From Rubinisphaera italica (GTDB lineage: Bacteria; Planctomycetota; Planctomycetia; Planctomycetales; Planctomycetaceae): 64,000 nt of DNA. The stretch spans positions 2,010,728 through 2,074,727 of the forward strand of contig NZ_SJPG01000001.1 in the NCBI RefSeq assembly GCF_007859715.1, in the 5' to 3' direction. Below the pieces are notes generated by a model, which saw only the letters and a list, made by a program, of their open reading frames with translations, searched no databases and had not been told where the DNA came from. Positions 46,727 through 55,919 of the stretch are shown here, one piece after another. Within the stretch, counting starts at the first letter, position 1, and the number at the start of each line of letters is the position of its first letter. The position numbers and the translations under genes are program-made.

Positions 46727-47128
46727 ATGGTGGAAAATGATGAGCAGCTTTCCCACGGCTTTCTTCATGCTGCGGGAATGGGACTCGTTTCCTTTCTGGG
46801 ATTGATGTGCCGTCAGGCTGATGATGTGGCTCGACTTGGCCTGCGTCATGCGGACGACATCGGTCGTGTGGGAATTCATCAGTGTGATGATGTAGCGAGC
46901 AACCTTTACAAGGTGGGTGACAGTGTCATTTTGAATCATCCCGATGGCATGAAGTTGTATCGACCACAAAATGGAAATCTTCATTCTCTGGCAAAGGAAT
47001 CCTCTTACGGTAGAAGTATTCGCTTGCATGATGTACCTGATGACGAAATTGAAATCCATTTCGGTCAGCAGGGAGCCAAAATAACTTTGGATATCATTCA
47101 GAGGCAAATGGATCGTGATAACGAATGA
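46727..47128 (+). CDS. Hypothetical protein with DD-repeat helix, 133 aa
   Basis: Strong ribosome site (AAGGAG eight bases before ATG). Residues 28-60 hold three copies of an 11-12-residue unit (RQADDVARLGL, RHADDIGRVGI, HQCDDVASNLY) predicted as one amphipathic helix with paired Asp. The C-terminal part (70-133) is mixed and charged. No family recognised. Wedged between tRNA-like genes on the same strand, so co-transcribed with them. Confidence 0.65.
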   Translation: MVENDEQLSHGFLHAAGMGLVSFLGLMCRQADDVARLGLRHADDIGRVGIHQCDDVASNLYKVGDSVILNHPDGMKLYRPQNGNLHSLAKESSYGRSIRLHDVPDDEIEIHFGQQGAKITLDIIQRQMDRDNE

Positions 47129-47279
47129 TAATTATTTCGATCTGAATGATAATCGAGTCAATATTGCGAACCGAGGGAAATCTCTGGCGTCAAATTATGG
47201 ATCGCTGTTGTTATCTCTCCAGCGGCAGGCAGGTCACCCGGCAGGGTTTGGTTATGTCTGTTCCGTGAATGGGATCTGA
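47115..47279 (+). CDS. Small ORF, 54 aa
   Basis: GTG start inside the end of the previous gene (14-base overlap), stop TGA 47277-47279. Translation begins MITNDNYFDLNDNRVNIAN, contains SNYGSLLLSLQRQAG and ends YVCSVNGI. No family recognised. The overlap and same strand suggest translational coupling, and the tRNA-Ile-like gene starts 14 bases later. Weak ribosome site, so only a candidate. Confidence 0.4.
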   Translation: MITNDNYFDLNDNRVNIANRGKSLASNYGSLLLSLQRQAGHPAGFGYVCSVNGI

Positions 47280-47293
47280 AAGGATGATGTCAG

Positions 47294-47368
47294 CGTTGGT
47301 TAGCTCATTGGGTAGAGCAGCAATCTAATAAATTGCAAGTAGCGGGTTCGAATCCTGCACCAACACCA
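47294..47368 (+). tRNA. tRNA-Ile (AAU)-like with encoded CCA
   Basis: D arm GCTC-ATTGGGTA-GAGC, anticodon stem GCAAT/ATTGC with loop CTAATAA (anticodon AAU), T arm GCGGG-TTCGAAT-CCTGC, U8 present. The acceptor has six good pairs (GTTGGT/ACCAAC); counted as seven it has a C1-A72 mismatch. ACCA follows, so CCA may be encoded. Loop CTAATAA differs by one base from CTCATAA of initiator tRNA, and C1-A72 mismatch is also an initiator mark, so it may derive from a tRNA-fMet-like gene. AAU is very rare in bacteria. Confidence 0.65.
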
Positions 47369-47559
47369 ACCGTCGGCTAATAACCGACACGCCCCTGAAA
47401 GGGACGTCCGACGCGATAAGCGTCTCACAATGCCTGAGGGAGACAGACTTTTGTTGGATCGGCCGGGCATGAGGATGAGTCTGTGGAATTGCTCCACGAG
47501 AGTGGAGTTGAAGTCGCAGTTCAACTTATGACTCGGCAGCACGAGACAACGCTTTGTAG

Positions 47560-47724
47560 TGGGTGGATACCGCGTTCATGCGGTTGCTGTTAAAGGGAAT
47601 AGAAACGACGAGTTTTATCGATTCGGAATCCTTCGGGAAACTGAAGAGGAAAATTCAGAGCGGAAGTTTCTGGAGATAGTTGCCAACGAGCACTCAAACG
47701 CACTCCGTGATTTGTCCGTGTGAT
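47560..47724 (+). CDS. Short ORF, possible gene remnant, 54 aa
   Basis: GTG 47560 to TGA 47722. Translation GGYRVHAVAVKGNRNDEFY, then RFGILRETEEENSERKFLEI and VANEHSNALRDLSV has normal coding composition. Upstream, MTRQHETTL lies one frame over, so the gene may have lost its start to a frameshift. The IS1380 element begins 80 bases later. Confidence 0.35.
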
Positions 47725-48010
47725 CGGCGAATGTTCTGTCTTCTGATGGTCTTCTTTGAAGCATGTTGCGGTAATGAAGCCGCTTTTCTTTGACCTTCGC
47801 TAACCCGCATTTCTCACCCGGTTTCTCATTTCTTCTCCCGGGGGCTTGCGGGGCGGGAATTTGGTTTGGTGGGTGGGGATTGGGAGCGTGGAGGGGGTGT
47901 CGAGAGGTGTTTTTTTGGTGCCAGGTCGGATTTCAGGCCGTTTTTGTCAGTTCGGCGCGTACCGCGAGCGCGGTGGGCGCTGTGGTGGACTCTTTCGAAG
48001 CCGATTGGGC

Positions 48011-49432
48011 TCATCCAGGGACAGGCCGCGGCGGGAGGTCTTGCAGGTTTTGCCAGACCTGGCCGAACAACTCGCGATACGGGTATGCTTCCGACAGTGA
48101 CAGCCACACCTTCCGGCACGTCACCCGCACCTGTGCCCCGATCTTGAGCAGCTTCACGCGAATCGTATCGCAGCGGGCCTTTGCGTGATCGGTTCCCTGT
48201 AAGCCGTGACGTCGCAGAGCCGCCAGCAGCACATAGGCCACCGAAGAAAACCACAACCGCAGTTGATTGGCCCGCATGGTCGCACAACTCGTCCGGTCGG
48301 CGAACAGACACAACTGCTGTTCCTTGATCCGGTTTTCCATCTCGCCGCGCTGACAATACAGATCTTCATACAGCGTCCGGGCATCGGCCTGGTCTTCTGT
48401 CAGATTCGTCACCACAAACCGCGGGTTCTCGCCTTTCGAGAGATGCTCGGCCTTGGCGACAACCCGCCGCTGGCAACTCCAACTTTTCAACGTCCGGTAC
48501 CGCAGGTCAGCGAACAGGCGAGCGGCTTGTTTCGTGTCGTCAAAAAAGAGCTTGGCGGCCACCCGCTGAGCCTCAATCATTTCCTTGAGTCGCTCGTTTT
48601 TGGCCAGCCCCAAAATGTATTGGACTTCGTTCTTTTCGCACCACTGCATGATCGGCTCGCGACAAAATCCGCTGTCGCCGCGAATCACGATTCGCACCTC
48701 CGGCCAGCGCTGGCGAATCAACGGCACAATCCGCTGCAACTGTTCCACTGTCCCCAGACTGGCATCGATATCGGCCGGTCGGAGCTGCGCACACAGCAGG
48801 TGCTCGCCACAGAAAATATACAGCGGCAGATAGCAGTACTGCTTGTAATAACCGTGAAAGAATCGCCCGAGTTGATGTCCGTGCAGTGGATCATCGGTGG
48901 CGTCGAAATCGAGAATGATTTCTTCGGGCGGCCTCTGGTGAGCGTCGAGAAACAGATCCACGAACAAACGTGAGAAGTCGCTGCAGCTGGCCGTGATCTT
49001 TTTGTAGCGGCTCTCCGGGCTGGCTCCGGGGGGAGTCAACTCGAGTCGATTGAGCGTGCTTTTGCCGGCCAGAGCATGCCCGCGATCACGTTCCCGCGCC
49101 CGCTGTTGTCCGGTCAGATCGTCTTTGCCGGCCAGCAGCGCGAGCAACGGGTCATCCCGCAGGCGGTCATGATCATTGAGGTCTTCATAGCCGAGCGTTA
49201 ACGCAAAAATACGCTGCCTGACCAGTTCGAGCACGGAGTGCTCAATATAATCGAAATCGCGATGATCGCTAAAACAACCAGCGACCCGTGAAGTCAACTT
49301 CAGCTTGTTATCGAGTTCCCGCAGCAAGAGCCCGCCCGCATCGGAGGTGATCATCAGACCATCAAAATTGGCCACGACTTCGCGACGCTGGTGGGGTTGA
49401 AAAGTGAGGGACTTTGTGGAACACTGTGTCAT
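48011..49432 (-). CDS. IS1380-family DDE transposase
   Basis: 473 aa, uninterrupted. Typical order: N-terminal domain starting FQPHQRREVVANFDGLMITSDAGGLLLREL, first catalytic Asp in LDFDATDDPLHG (about 174-185), second in VIRGDSGFCRE, and the Glu in YCQRGEMENRIKE. Length fits the family. A long hairpin (49436-49502) sits directly before the ATG and replaces an ordinary Shine-Dalgarno, so translation may be blocked when transcription comes from outside. Confidence 0.95.
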   Translation of the reverse strand: MTQCSTKSLTFQPHQRREVVANFDGLMITSDAGGLLLRELDNKLKLTSRVAGCFSDHRDFDYIEHSVLELVRQRIFALTLGYEDLNDHDRLRDDPLLALLAGKDDLTGQQRARERDRGHALAGKSTLNRLELTPPGASPESRYKKITASCSDFSRLFVDLFLDAHQRPPEEIILDFDATDDPLHGHQLGRFFHGYYKQYCYLPLYIFCGEHLLCAQLRPADIDASLGTVEQLQRIVPLIRQRWPEVRIVIRGDSGFCREPIMQWCEKNEVQYILGLAKNERLKEMIEAQRVAAKLFFDDTKQAARLFADLRYRTLKSWSCQRRVVAKAEHLSKGENPRFVVTNLTEDQADARTLYEDLYCQRGEMENRIKEQQLCLFADRTSCATMRANQLRLWFSSVAYVLLAALRRHGLQGTDHAKARCDTIRVKLLKIGAQVRVTCRKVWLSLSEAYPYRELFGQVWQNLQDLPPRPVPG

Positions 49433-49435
49433 GAG

Positions 49436-49502
49436 AAGGCTGCCTGTCGTTTGGGGTGAAAGCTGTTGTGAGAAAACAACTTATCCCAAACCAGGCAGCC
49501 TT
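49436..49502. promoter_or_regulatory. Hairpin at the transposase start
   Basis: AAGGCTGCCTG pairs with CAGGCAGCCTT, and inside it TTTGGG with CCCAAA, giving a 17-bp interrupted stem three bases before the transposase ATG. Read-through RNA would fold it and shelter the start, as in the fold-back control known for IS10 and IS50. Confidence 0.75.
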
Positions 49503-49726
49503 TTTCCACCCCCGGGTGAGAAATCCGGGCTAGCTCCACACTGTGAATCCCTGAGGCAAGCAATTAAATAGTTGCATCCTATCTATGGGAAACTTGTTTG
49601 CCAGTCTTTTATTGCCAATAATCAACCCTGCGTTTCGGAACGGTTTGATCACTCGGTATGTTTCTCAACTCGACAGTGCCATTCAGTGTTCCGACTTTTT
49701 TTATTTAGACTCAGAGAGACAGAATC

Positions 49727-51358
49727 ATGAGAACACTTAAGTGCAGTTTAGTTGTCGCGGTTAGCGTTTTCGCTACGTTGCTTGGTCAACAGTCCGCAAA
49801 TGCAGAGTCCAAACAGCCGAACATTCTTGTCATTTTTGGTGACGACATCGGAATGTGGAATGTTGGCAAGTACACACACGGCATGATGGGTCGCACGCCA
49901 AACATTGATAGTATCGCCACAGAAGGGTTACTCTTCACAGATCATTACGGACAACCCAGTTGCACGGCCGGACGAGCGGCATTCATCACGGGACAAATGC
50001 CAGTTCGCACAGGCATGACAACGATCGGAATTCCGGGGTCAACACGTGGCATACAAAAAGAAGACCCAACGCTGGCAGAAGTACTGAAGTCACAAGGTTA
50101 TTCCACTGGCCAGTTCGGCAAAAATCACCTTGGTGATCGAAATGAATTCCTCCCTACCGTTCATGGATTCGATGAGTGGTTCGGTAACCTCTACCATCTG
50201 AACGCAGAAGAGGAACCTGAGCAACTCGACTACCCAGGGCAAAAGAATCCCGAATACAAGAAGAAATACGCACCGCGCGGCGTTATGCATGCCTGGGCGA
50301 CAGAGCAGGACGACCCCACAACAGACCCGGTTTTCGGTCGAGTAGGCAAACAAAAGATTGAGAATACAGGACCACTCACGCGCAAGCGAATGGAAACATT
50401 TGATGACGAGGTCCTTGGGCATACACTCACTTGGCTAGACAAGAACGGCAAGGGTGACAAACCATTTTTCTGCTGGTTCAACACTACGGCCATTCATATC
50501 TGGTCTCATTCAACAAATAAATACATTCAACAGGCGGTTGACGAAGGACGAGCCGAGCAAGACGTTGTGCGGGCGAAGATGCTTGAACATGATGAGCAGG
50601 TCGGTCAACTCCTGAAGAAGCTCGAAGACTTAGGAGTGGATGACAACACAATCGTGGTCTACACGACCGACAATGGCTTTGAATTGATGATGTGGCCCGA
50701 TGGCGGCTACGGGCCTTTCCGCGGCGAAAAAGGCACAACATGGGAAGGTGGAGTCCGTGTGCCGTTGCTCATCAAATGGCCTGGCCAAATTGAACCTGGC
50801 ACGGAATTGAACGGGGTTCAAAGTCATGAAGATTTGTATGTTACGCTGGCCGCGGCAGCAGGGCTCCCCGACCTTAAGAAGGAACTGCTTACCGGCAAAA
50901 AGATGAACGACATGACTTACAAAGTCCATCTCGATGGATACAACAATCTGGACTATTGGACCGGTAAGACTGATAAATCCGCGCGTCGTGAGTTTTTATA
51001 TTACGACGAGACGGACTTGATGGCCATTCGTGTGGACGCTTGGAAAATGCATATCGGTGTCAAACCTGACGGAAGCTGGTGGGATGAGAAATATTACCCG
51101 AGTGTTCCATACGTTTTTAATCTGTTAATGGACCCGATGGAAAAAATGGACCCGCAAAGTCATGAATGGGGATATGCCGGGCGGAAATTCTTCGCACAGA
51201 AAATGTGGGCTCCGACTGCGGCAGGACCATTCCTGGCTGTTCATCTCAAGACTCTTTCCGACTATCCACCTCGACAGGGTGCCGATTCTTTGAGTATGAA
51301 GAAGGCGATTGAGGAAGCAATGAAGAAAATGGAGAACCCTCAAGGTGGTAACAATTAA
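49727..51358 (+). CDS. Arylsulfatase, CTAGR type
   Basis: 543 aa with signal peptide (MRTLKCSLVVAVSVFATLLGQ). Metal-binding GDD at 38-40, formylglycine Cys C79 in SCTAGRAAF, GKNHLGDRNE, YHLNAEEEPEQLDYP, and YTTDNGFELMMWPDGG. Paralogue of 24060-25646, with the same block order. Periplasmic sulfate-ester hydrolase. Its promoter must lie in the 197 bases between the IS and its start, so the IS may affect its expression. Confidence 0.93.
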   Translation: MRTLKCSLVVAVSVFATLLGQQSANAESKQPNILVIFGDDIGMWNVGKYTHGMMGRTPNIDSIATEGLLFTDHYGQPSCTAGRAAFITGQMPVRTGMTTIGIPGSTRGIQKEDPTLAEVLKSQGYSTGQFGKNHLGDRNEFLPTVHGFDEWFGNLYHLNAEEEPEQLDYPGQKNPEYKKKYAPRGVMHAWATEQDDPTTDPVFGRVGKQKIENTGPLTRKRMETFDDEVLGHTLTWLDKNGKGDKPFFCWFNTTAIHIWSHSTNKYIQQAVDEGRAEQDVVRAKMLEHDEQVGQLLKKLEDLGVDDNTIVVYTTDNGFELMMWPDGGYGPFRGEKGTTWEGGVRVPLLIKWPGQIEPGTELNGVQSHEDLYVTLAAAAGLPDLKKELLTGKKMNDMTYKVHLDGYNNLDYWTGKTDKSARREFLYYDETDLMAIRVDAWKMHIGVKPDGSWWDEKYYPSVPYVFNLLMDPMEKMDPQSHEWGYAGRKFFAQKMWAPTAAGPFLAVHLKTLSDYPPRQGADSLSMKKAIEEAMKKMENPQGGNN

Positions 51359-51962
51359 CACGATACTGCTGGCTATCCCCCATTTAAGAAGCCAGCCTTC
51401 GTGCTAGATTTCAGCCAACCGGCTGTGGTGATTCAACAGGATCCTAACAGCCGGGGTTGATATCGATGACAGAGTAGCTGGGAGTGGCAAGTGTGATTGC
51501 CCATCATTGAGGAATCACACTCACTCTTTCTCACAGGAATACCACCATGCTCTTTGTCGGTATTGACCAACATGCACGGCAACTGGACATTTCGAGCAAC
51601 CATTGAAAACAAATCGAGTTCTGAGTTGCCAGAGGCGCGGAGGATCTGGTCGCAATCTGGAGCACATTCAAAAATTATTGCAGCATTCAGCAGGAGCAAA
51701 CACATCGTTTCTAGGACAGTTGAAGTCCATGCGACTGCAGATACCATTTGAAAATGGTCTAAAACTAGAATTCGAATTTAATTGAAGGAAAACAGTTTTT
51801 GAAAGAGTAGGGGAATGAAATTCGGGATTGATTCCCCGGACATTGCGCTCGATTGAGTATCCAGTCGCGACCAGAATGTTAAATTTTTTGGTGTGTCCGG
51901 AACTCGGATAGAAGATATTAGAATGTTGTGATAAACCGCATTGCGATTCATCAAAGAGTTGA
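51359..51962. other. Gap with IS110 remnant
   Basis: 604 bases after the third sulfatase. Apart from the IS110-like start at 51547, no frame looks coding. The part 51750-51962 is the tail of the convergent TPR-CHAT gene's downstream region. Confidence 0.45.
51547..51606 (+). pseudogene. IS110-family transposase N-terminal remnant
   Basis: ATG 51547 opens MLFVGIDQHARQLDIS and stops after 19 codons. This is the invariant start of IS110/IS1111 transposases (GIDxHAxxLxxSxRD with the first catalytic Asp). The rest of the gene is gone. Confidence 0.6.
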
Positions 51963-54900
51963 TTAATTCCACGCACCGCTTAGAGAGAAAGCAGCCCAGA
52001 ATTGAGGTGATAGACGATGAGTTAGCTCTGTATCTGGCTTTGTTGGTATGCGTAGATCGCCTCGGATATCTTTGTGATCGAGAACGACTTTGGGATTGTT
52101 CAGCAAGTAAAGCTGAGCTTCGCGGAGTGCGTCGAGTTTACTCATTTTTCTTTCCCAAAGATTCCAATAAAAACGTTCCATCAGTAACATCGTGGCCACA
52201 TCCCCCACCTGCCAAAAACTCGCAATTGTGGTATCAGCTCCTGCAACTTGAAATGCGCGTTGGACACCCAACAGGCCTTCTCCGCCTGCTACAGCACCCA
52301 GTCCTGTCTCACAAGCTGAGAGTACGACAAGATTGACTTCACCCAGACTCATCGCAGCAATTTCATCTGCGGTAAGAATTCCGTCATCTTTACCCAATTG
52401 AGGAGGGAGATTTGCCCCACTAAATACTAAACCAGACAGCAATCCAGAATTGAAGCCTCTGATCTGCGATGGTATTTTAATCGACAAGCCTGAATCGCTA
52501 TGGGTACTATTTTCCCTGAATGCTGATCGCTTGGAAGGATCAGCAAAAAAGCCATGAGTGGCCAGATGCAAGATTGTGAATTGCCCGGCCAGCTGTCGAA
52601 ATTGCTGCTCGGTGGCTGTTGCTTTCTGCAAAATCTGAATCTCACTCCCTTGAGAATCGAAGAGACGGTTGTAAGTTTTCTGGATGGTTTGAATCTCCCT
52701 CTCTGTGCCAGCCAGATGAGAAAACTTGACCTCGCCACCGCGAATAGCGTTCTTAGGGGATCCCCAAGACGTATTTAACTCCGAGAGTTCTGAAATTGTA
52801 TTCGTGTTGCTGTCATAGTCTACATCTCCCATGAGCAATAAACTACTTTTAATACGCTCTCGTCCCATTTCGTCAATTAGTTCAGGCAGTAATTTCGGGA
52901 CTGGCAGCATCGCAACGCGATGGTCTTCGATCAGATAGCTGGCAGGTTTCTTGCCTGGTAAAGCGGCAATAGGCAACCTGCCCAGTACGCCATCAACAGA
53001 AACTAAAATGAGTTTTGCATTATTCAATTCCGATTCCAGTGGTTCCCAAAGCCTGCGTCGAAGTTCTTGACCAGCTGTTACACCTGCCTGTGAGACGCCG
53101 AAGGAATTTCTCCAGATGTCAATGGCATCACTCACAGGAGTCACTGGCCCCAGATTCTTGAGTTTAACTTCACGATCTCCTGAAATAACAAACGCCAATA
53201 AATGAAGTACGGGAGGTTCATTGGGATGCTCCGGATTCACTTGGCCAAATTCGAGGAAATCGATCAGTACAGCTTGGTCAGGAAGCGTAGATTGCAAGTC
53301 CTCAAGTGAGATCTGCTTTTGAGCCAATCGAAATTCTGCACTTTTTGAACTTAGTTCAGCTTCTAAGTTTTCTTTTACCGCAGTGAGCTCTGCAATTTGA
53401 ACCTTCCATGAATCTGACAGAGAGGGTTCCGGTTGCACACGTGTCAGAGTTGCCAGTTGAAGTGAAGTATCCTGGAGCTCACGAATATACGAAGCGACTC
53501 GCTTGTCGTTAAAAACCTTTCGCATTTGCATTTGTCTAACGAGCGTTGCTCCCTTCCAAGCCAGTACCTCGCGGTAGGCATTCGTGTGATACTGATCCAA
53601 GGGAGCAGCCATTGAGAGGTAGACATCCAATTGATATCGCAAGCCTTCAGCCATGCTTAACTGCTGCCGCTCCGATTGTACGCTTGCTGTAGTTTCCAAC
53701 AGTTCACGATTCCCGTGTAAAGCATGAAGAAATTGTGCCTCTGCCTCAGCATATTTTCCTTGAACAAAATAGGCTGAACCTAGCGTGTTGTAAATGCCGA
53801 GCATGAGAGGATTCGAATTCTCCATCGTCTCTTCAGCCATTTTGAGAGCGCGTTGGATTAGCATATTTCCTTCATCTGAATCTCCTGACCTGAAGGCAAT
53901 AATAGAAAGACTTATCAGTGATTTTATGATTTCAGGGTGTTGCCCTTTGTAAGTAGTTTGTTCAACGTTCAGTGCCTGAAGAAGCAGAGGTTTTGCTTTT
54001 TCCAGATCGAGTGCTTCCAGATGGAGAATGCCGAGTTGTTTGAGTAAATATGCATGGCTCGGATGCTGCTCTCCATTGACTATACGGGAAATCTCAATCG
54101 CCTTGTTGAATAATGGCAGCGCTTTTTCATATTCGCCAATCGATCCAAACCAAACTGCCAGATTATTTAAAGCAGTTGCGTAATCAATATGCTGCTCTCC
54201 CATAATGTCTTTTGTAATGTCCAACGATTGCAGATAAAAGGCTTCTGCTTTTGTATAGTCTCCCATGGAACTATAATTGCCGGCGATATTATTAAGCGAT
54301 TGTGCGTAGTCTTGATGCCTGACACCCAGTACTCGTTTGCGAATTTCCATCGATTCTCGGAATAGTTGATCCGCAGAAACATAATCACCAGATAATTCGT
54401 AGACGCTGGCGAGTCCATCCAGGCTAATGGCATAAGCCGGGTGGTCTTTTCCCAGAATCTGAAATCGAGAGTCAATGACTTCAAGATAAATGAGTATTGC
54501 GGTTTGATATTCACCTTCAAGCGTTGCAATTTGTGCAAGATTGTTTTGAGTTGTTAATGAATCAGGATGTTTCTTCCCGTAAAAGTCTTGAGTAATTTTC
54601 AATGACTGAAGTAAGTGATTACGTGCTTGTTGATAATCACCCAGCTGTTGATAGTGTTTTCCAATATTATTAAGGCAGATCGCATATGCTGGATGTTGCT
54701 TACCATATATCTGACTTGTTAGTTTCAGAGATTCCTGATGCATTTTCAGTGAGAGAGAATACTTCCCAACATCATGGTAGTGCACAGCAAGATTGCCTAA
54801 AATACGACCATACAGAGGATCTTCTTTACTTAGGAATTTCTGAGCAGATTCATAACATTTTAAATAGATTTGCTCAGCATTTTCATAGTCTGACATCGCG

Positions 54901-55778
54901 GCATAGGCACCGGCCAGATTGTCCATTGTGCCGATCCAGGCAGGATCATTTGAACCAGTTGTTTCTTCATAGATTGAGAGCGCCTGTTTGAACAGTGGAA
55001 TCGACTTTTGGTGTTTGCCGGTTGTCTCATACAGACCAGCTTGATTATTGAGGCTTTCTGCATACTGGGGATGAAATTGTCCGAAAACAGCGAGACTAAT
55101 CGCTGTTGATTGTTCATACAGTTTTTGGGCCTGAGGGTAGTCGCCTTGATAGTGGTACATTAAACCTAGTTGATTTATTGAATAGGCAACTTGCGGATTA
55201 TTTATTCCAAAGATTTCTTTTTGAATGTCAATAACCTCGTTGGCTGCTTTTACTGCACCTGAAAAATCACTTGATTCATATTTTGTGACTGAGAGTTCCT
55301 GGAGCACGGTCAATTCATTTAACTGATCACGTTGTTCTTCAGTTAGTTTCTGCCAAACGGTGACTTCTTCCAGCATGAGCCTGACATCAACAGTCCTCCA
55401 GTCTTTTTCTCCAAGATATTCAACATGCAGCTGAAGTGATTCCTTAAGCGACTTCTCTGCACCTTCACCATCACCGGCCTGCGTTTGGATCTGCCCGAGG
55501 AATATGAGTGAATCTGCAAGATCGCTCGCGCTGTCAGGGAGATAACGACGTTGCAGTTTCACAAGACTTTTTGTGATGATGGTCGCTTTCTCCAACTCAC
55601 CTGCAGCTTCATAGTCTTGAGCCTGCGTTATCAACTGCAACATTCTTGCGGTTGTTAGCTCATCTTGCGCCCAAATGGTTTTTGCAGAGACTGCCAGAAA
55701 AGAAATGGCAATCAAAAGACTAACTCCATGGAACCATACTTTTTCGATCATATTCTGGTTGCGTTGCAGGGTAAGCAT
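51963..55778 (-). CDS. TPR-CHAT protein (caspase-like), 1271 aa
   Basis: Signal peptide about 12-37 after a short N-terminal tail (VWFHGVSLLIAISFLAVSA). Residues about 40-800 are TPR arrays of the 42-residue kinesin-light-chain type (HPAYAICLNNIGKHYQQLGDYQQARNHLLQSLKI). A coiled coil follows at about 830-880. The C-terminal CHAT domain (about 950-1271) has the catalytic His in ILHLATHGFFAD and Cys in VVLSACETGLG, the caspase/separase-like pair. Likely an exported protease or a scaffold whose TPRs sense a partner. Last of a leftward CHAT/kinase cluster, 141 bp after the next TPR-CHAT gene. Confidence 0.85.
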   Translation of the reverse strand: MLTLQRNQNMIEKVWFHGVSLLIAISFLAVSAKTIWAQDELTTARMLQLITQAQDYEAAGELEKATIITKSLVKLQRRYLPDSASDLADSLIFLGQIQTQAGDGEGAEKSLKESLQLHVEYLGEKDWRTVDVRLMLEEVTVWQKLTEEQRDQLNELTVLQELSVTKYESSDFSGAVKAANEVIDIQKEIFGINNPQVAYSINQLGLMYHYQGDYPQAQKLYEQSTAISLAVFGQFHPQYAESLNNQAGLYETTGKHQKSIPLFKQALSIYEETTGSNDPAWIGTMDNLAGAYAAMSDYENAEQIYLKCYESAQKFLSKEDPLYGRILGNLAVHYHDVGKYSLSLKMHQESLKLTSQIYGKQHPAYAICLNNIGKHYQQLGDYQQARNHLLQSLKITQDFYGKKHPDSLTTQNNLAQIATLEGEYQTAILIYLEVIDSRFQILGKDHPAYAISLDGLASVYELSGDYVSADQLFRESMEIRKRVLGVRHQDYAQSLNNIAGNYSSMGDYTKAEAFYLQSLDITKDIMGEQHIDYATALNNLAVWFGSIGEYEKALPLFNKAIEISRIVNGEQHPSHAYLLKQLGILHLEALDLEKAKPLLLQALNVEQTTYKGQHPEIIKSLISLSIIAFRSGDSDEGNMLIQRALKMAEETMENSNPLMLGIYNTLGSAYFVQGKYAEAEAQFLHALHGNRELLETTASVQSERQQLSMAEGLRYQLDVYLSMAAPLDQYHTNAYREVLAWKGATLVRQMQMRKVFNDKRVASYIRELQDTSLQLATLTRVQPEPSLSDSWKVQIAELTAVKENLEAELSSKSAEFRLAQKQISLEDLQSTLPDQAVLIDFLEFGQVNPEHPNEPPVLHLLAFVISGDREVKLKNLGPVTPVSDAIDIWRNSFGVSQAGVTAGQELRRRLWEPLESELNNAKLILVSVDGVLGRLPIAALPGKKPASYLIEDHRVAMLPVPKLLPELIDEMGRERIKSSLLLMGDVDYDSNTNTISELSELNTSWGSPKNAIRGGEVKFSHLAGTEREIQTIQKTYNRLFDSQGSEIQILQKATATEQQFRQLAGQFTILHLATHGFFADPSKRSAFRENSTHSDSGLSIKIPSQIRGFNSGLLSGLVFSGANLPPQLGKDDGILTADEIAAMSLGEVNLVVLSACETGLGAVAGGEGLLGVQRAFQVAGADTTIASFWQVGDVATMLLMERFYWNLWERKMSKLDALREAQLYLLNNPKVVLDHKDIRGDLRIPTKPDTELTHRLSPQFWAAFSLSGAWN

Positions 55779-55919
55779 AGATGAATTTCCAAATTATGTT
55801 GCTCATGGAGTCGCAGTCTTAGAAACATAGCAGATCGTTGATGCTACTGTAGTCACAATCTTAAAACCAGTGTCGCTGATAGAAGCACGAGATTAGTGGC
55901 TGTAACATCGATTAAGTTT

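Larger units (their letters stand above)
47804..49529 (-). mobile_element. IS1380-family insertion sequence, 1726 bp
   Basis: Terminal inverted repeats of 18 bases with one mismatch: CCCGCATTTCTCACCCGG at 47804-47821 and its partner CCGGGTGAGAAATCCGGG at 49512-49529. Flanking CTAA (left) and CTAG (right) may be a 4-base target duplication that has since mutated once. It holds one intact transposase gene. Its GC content is visibly higher than its surroundings, suggesting recent arrival. Confidence 0.9.

Noticed and set aside
47826..48356. Frames of 84-176 aa on both strands in the left part of the IS
   Set aside because: Shadows of the GC-rich transposase gene and the IS end.
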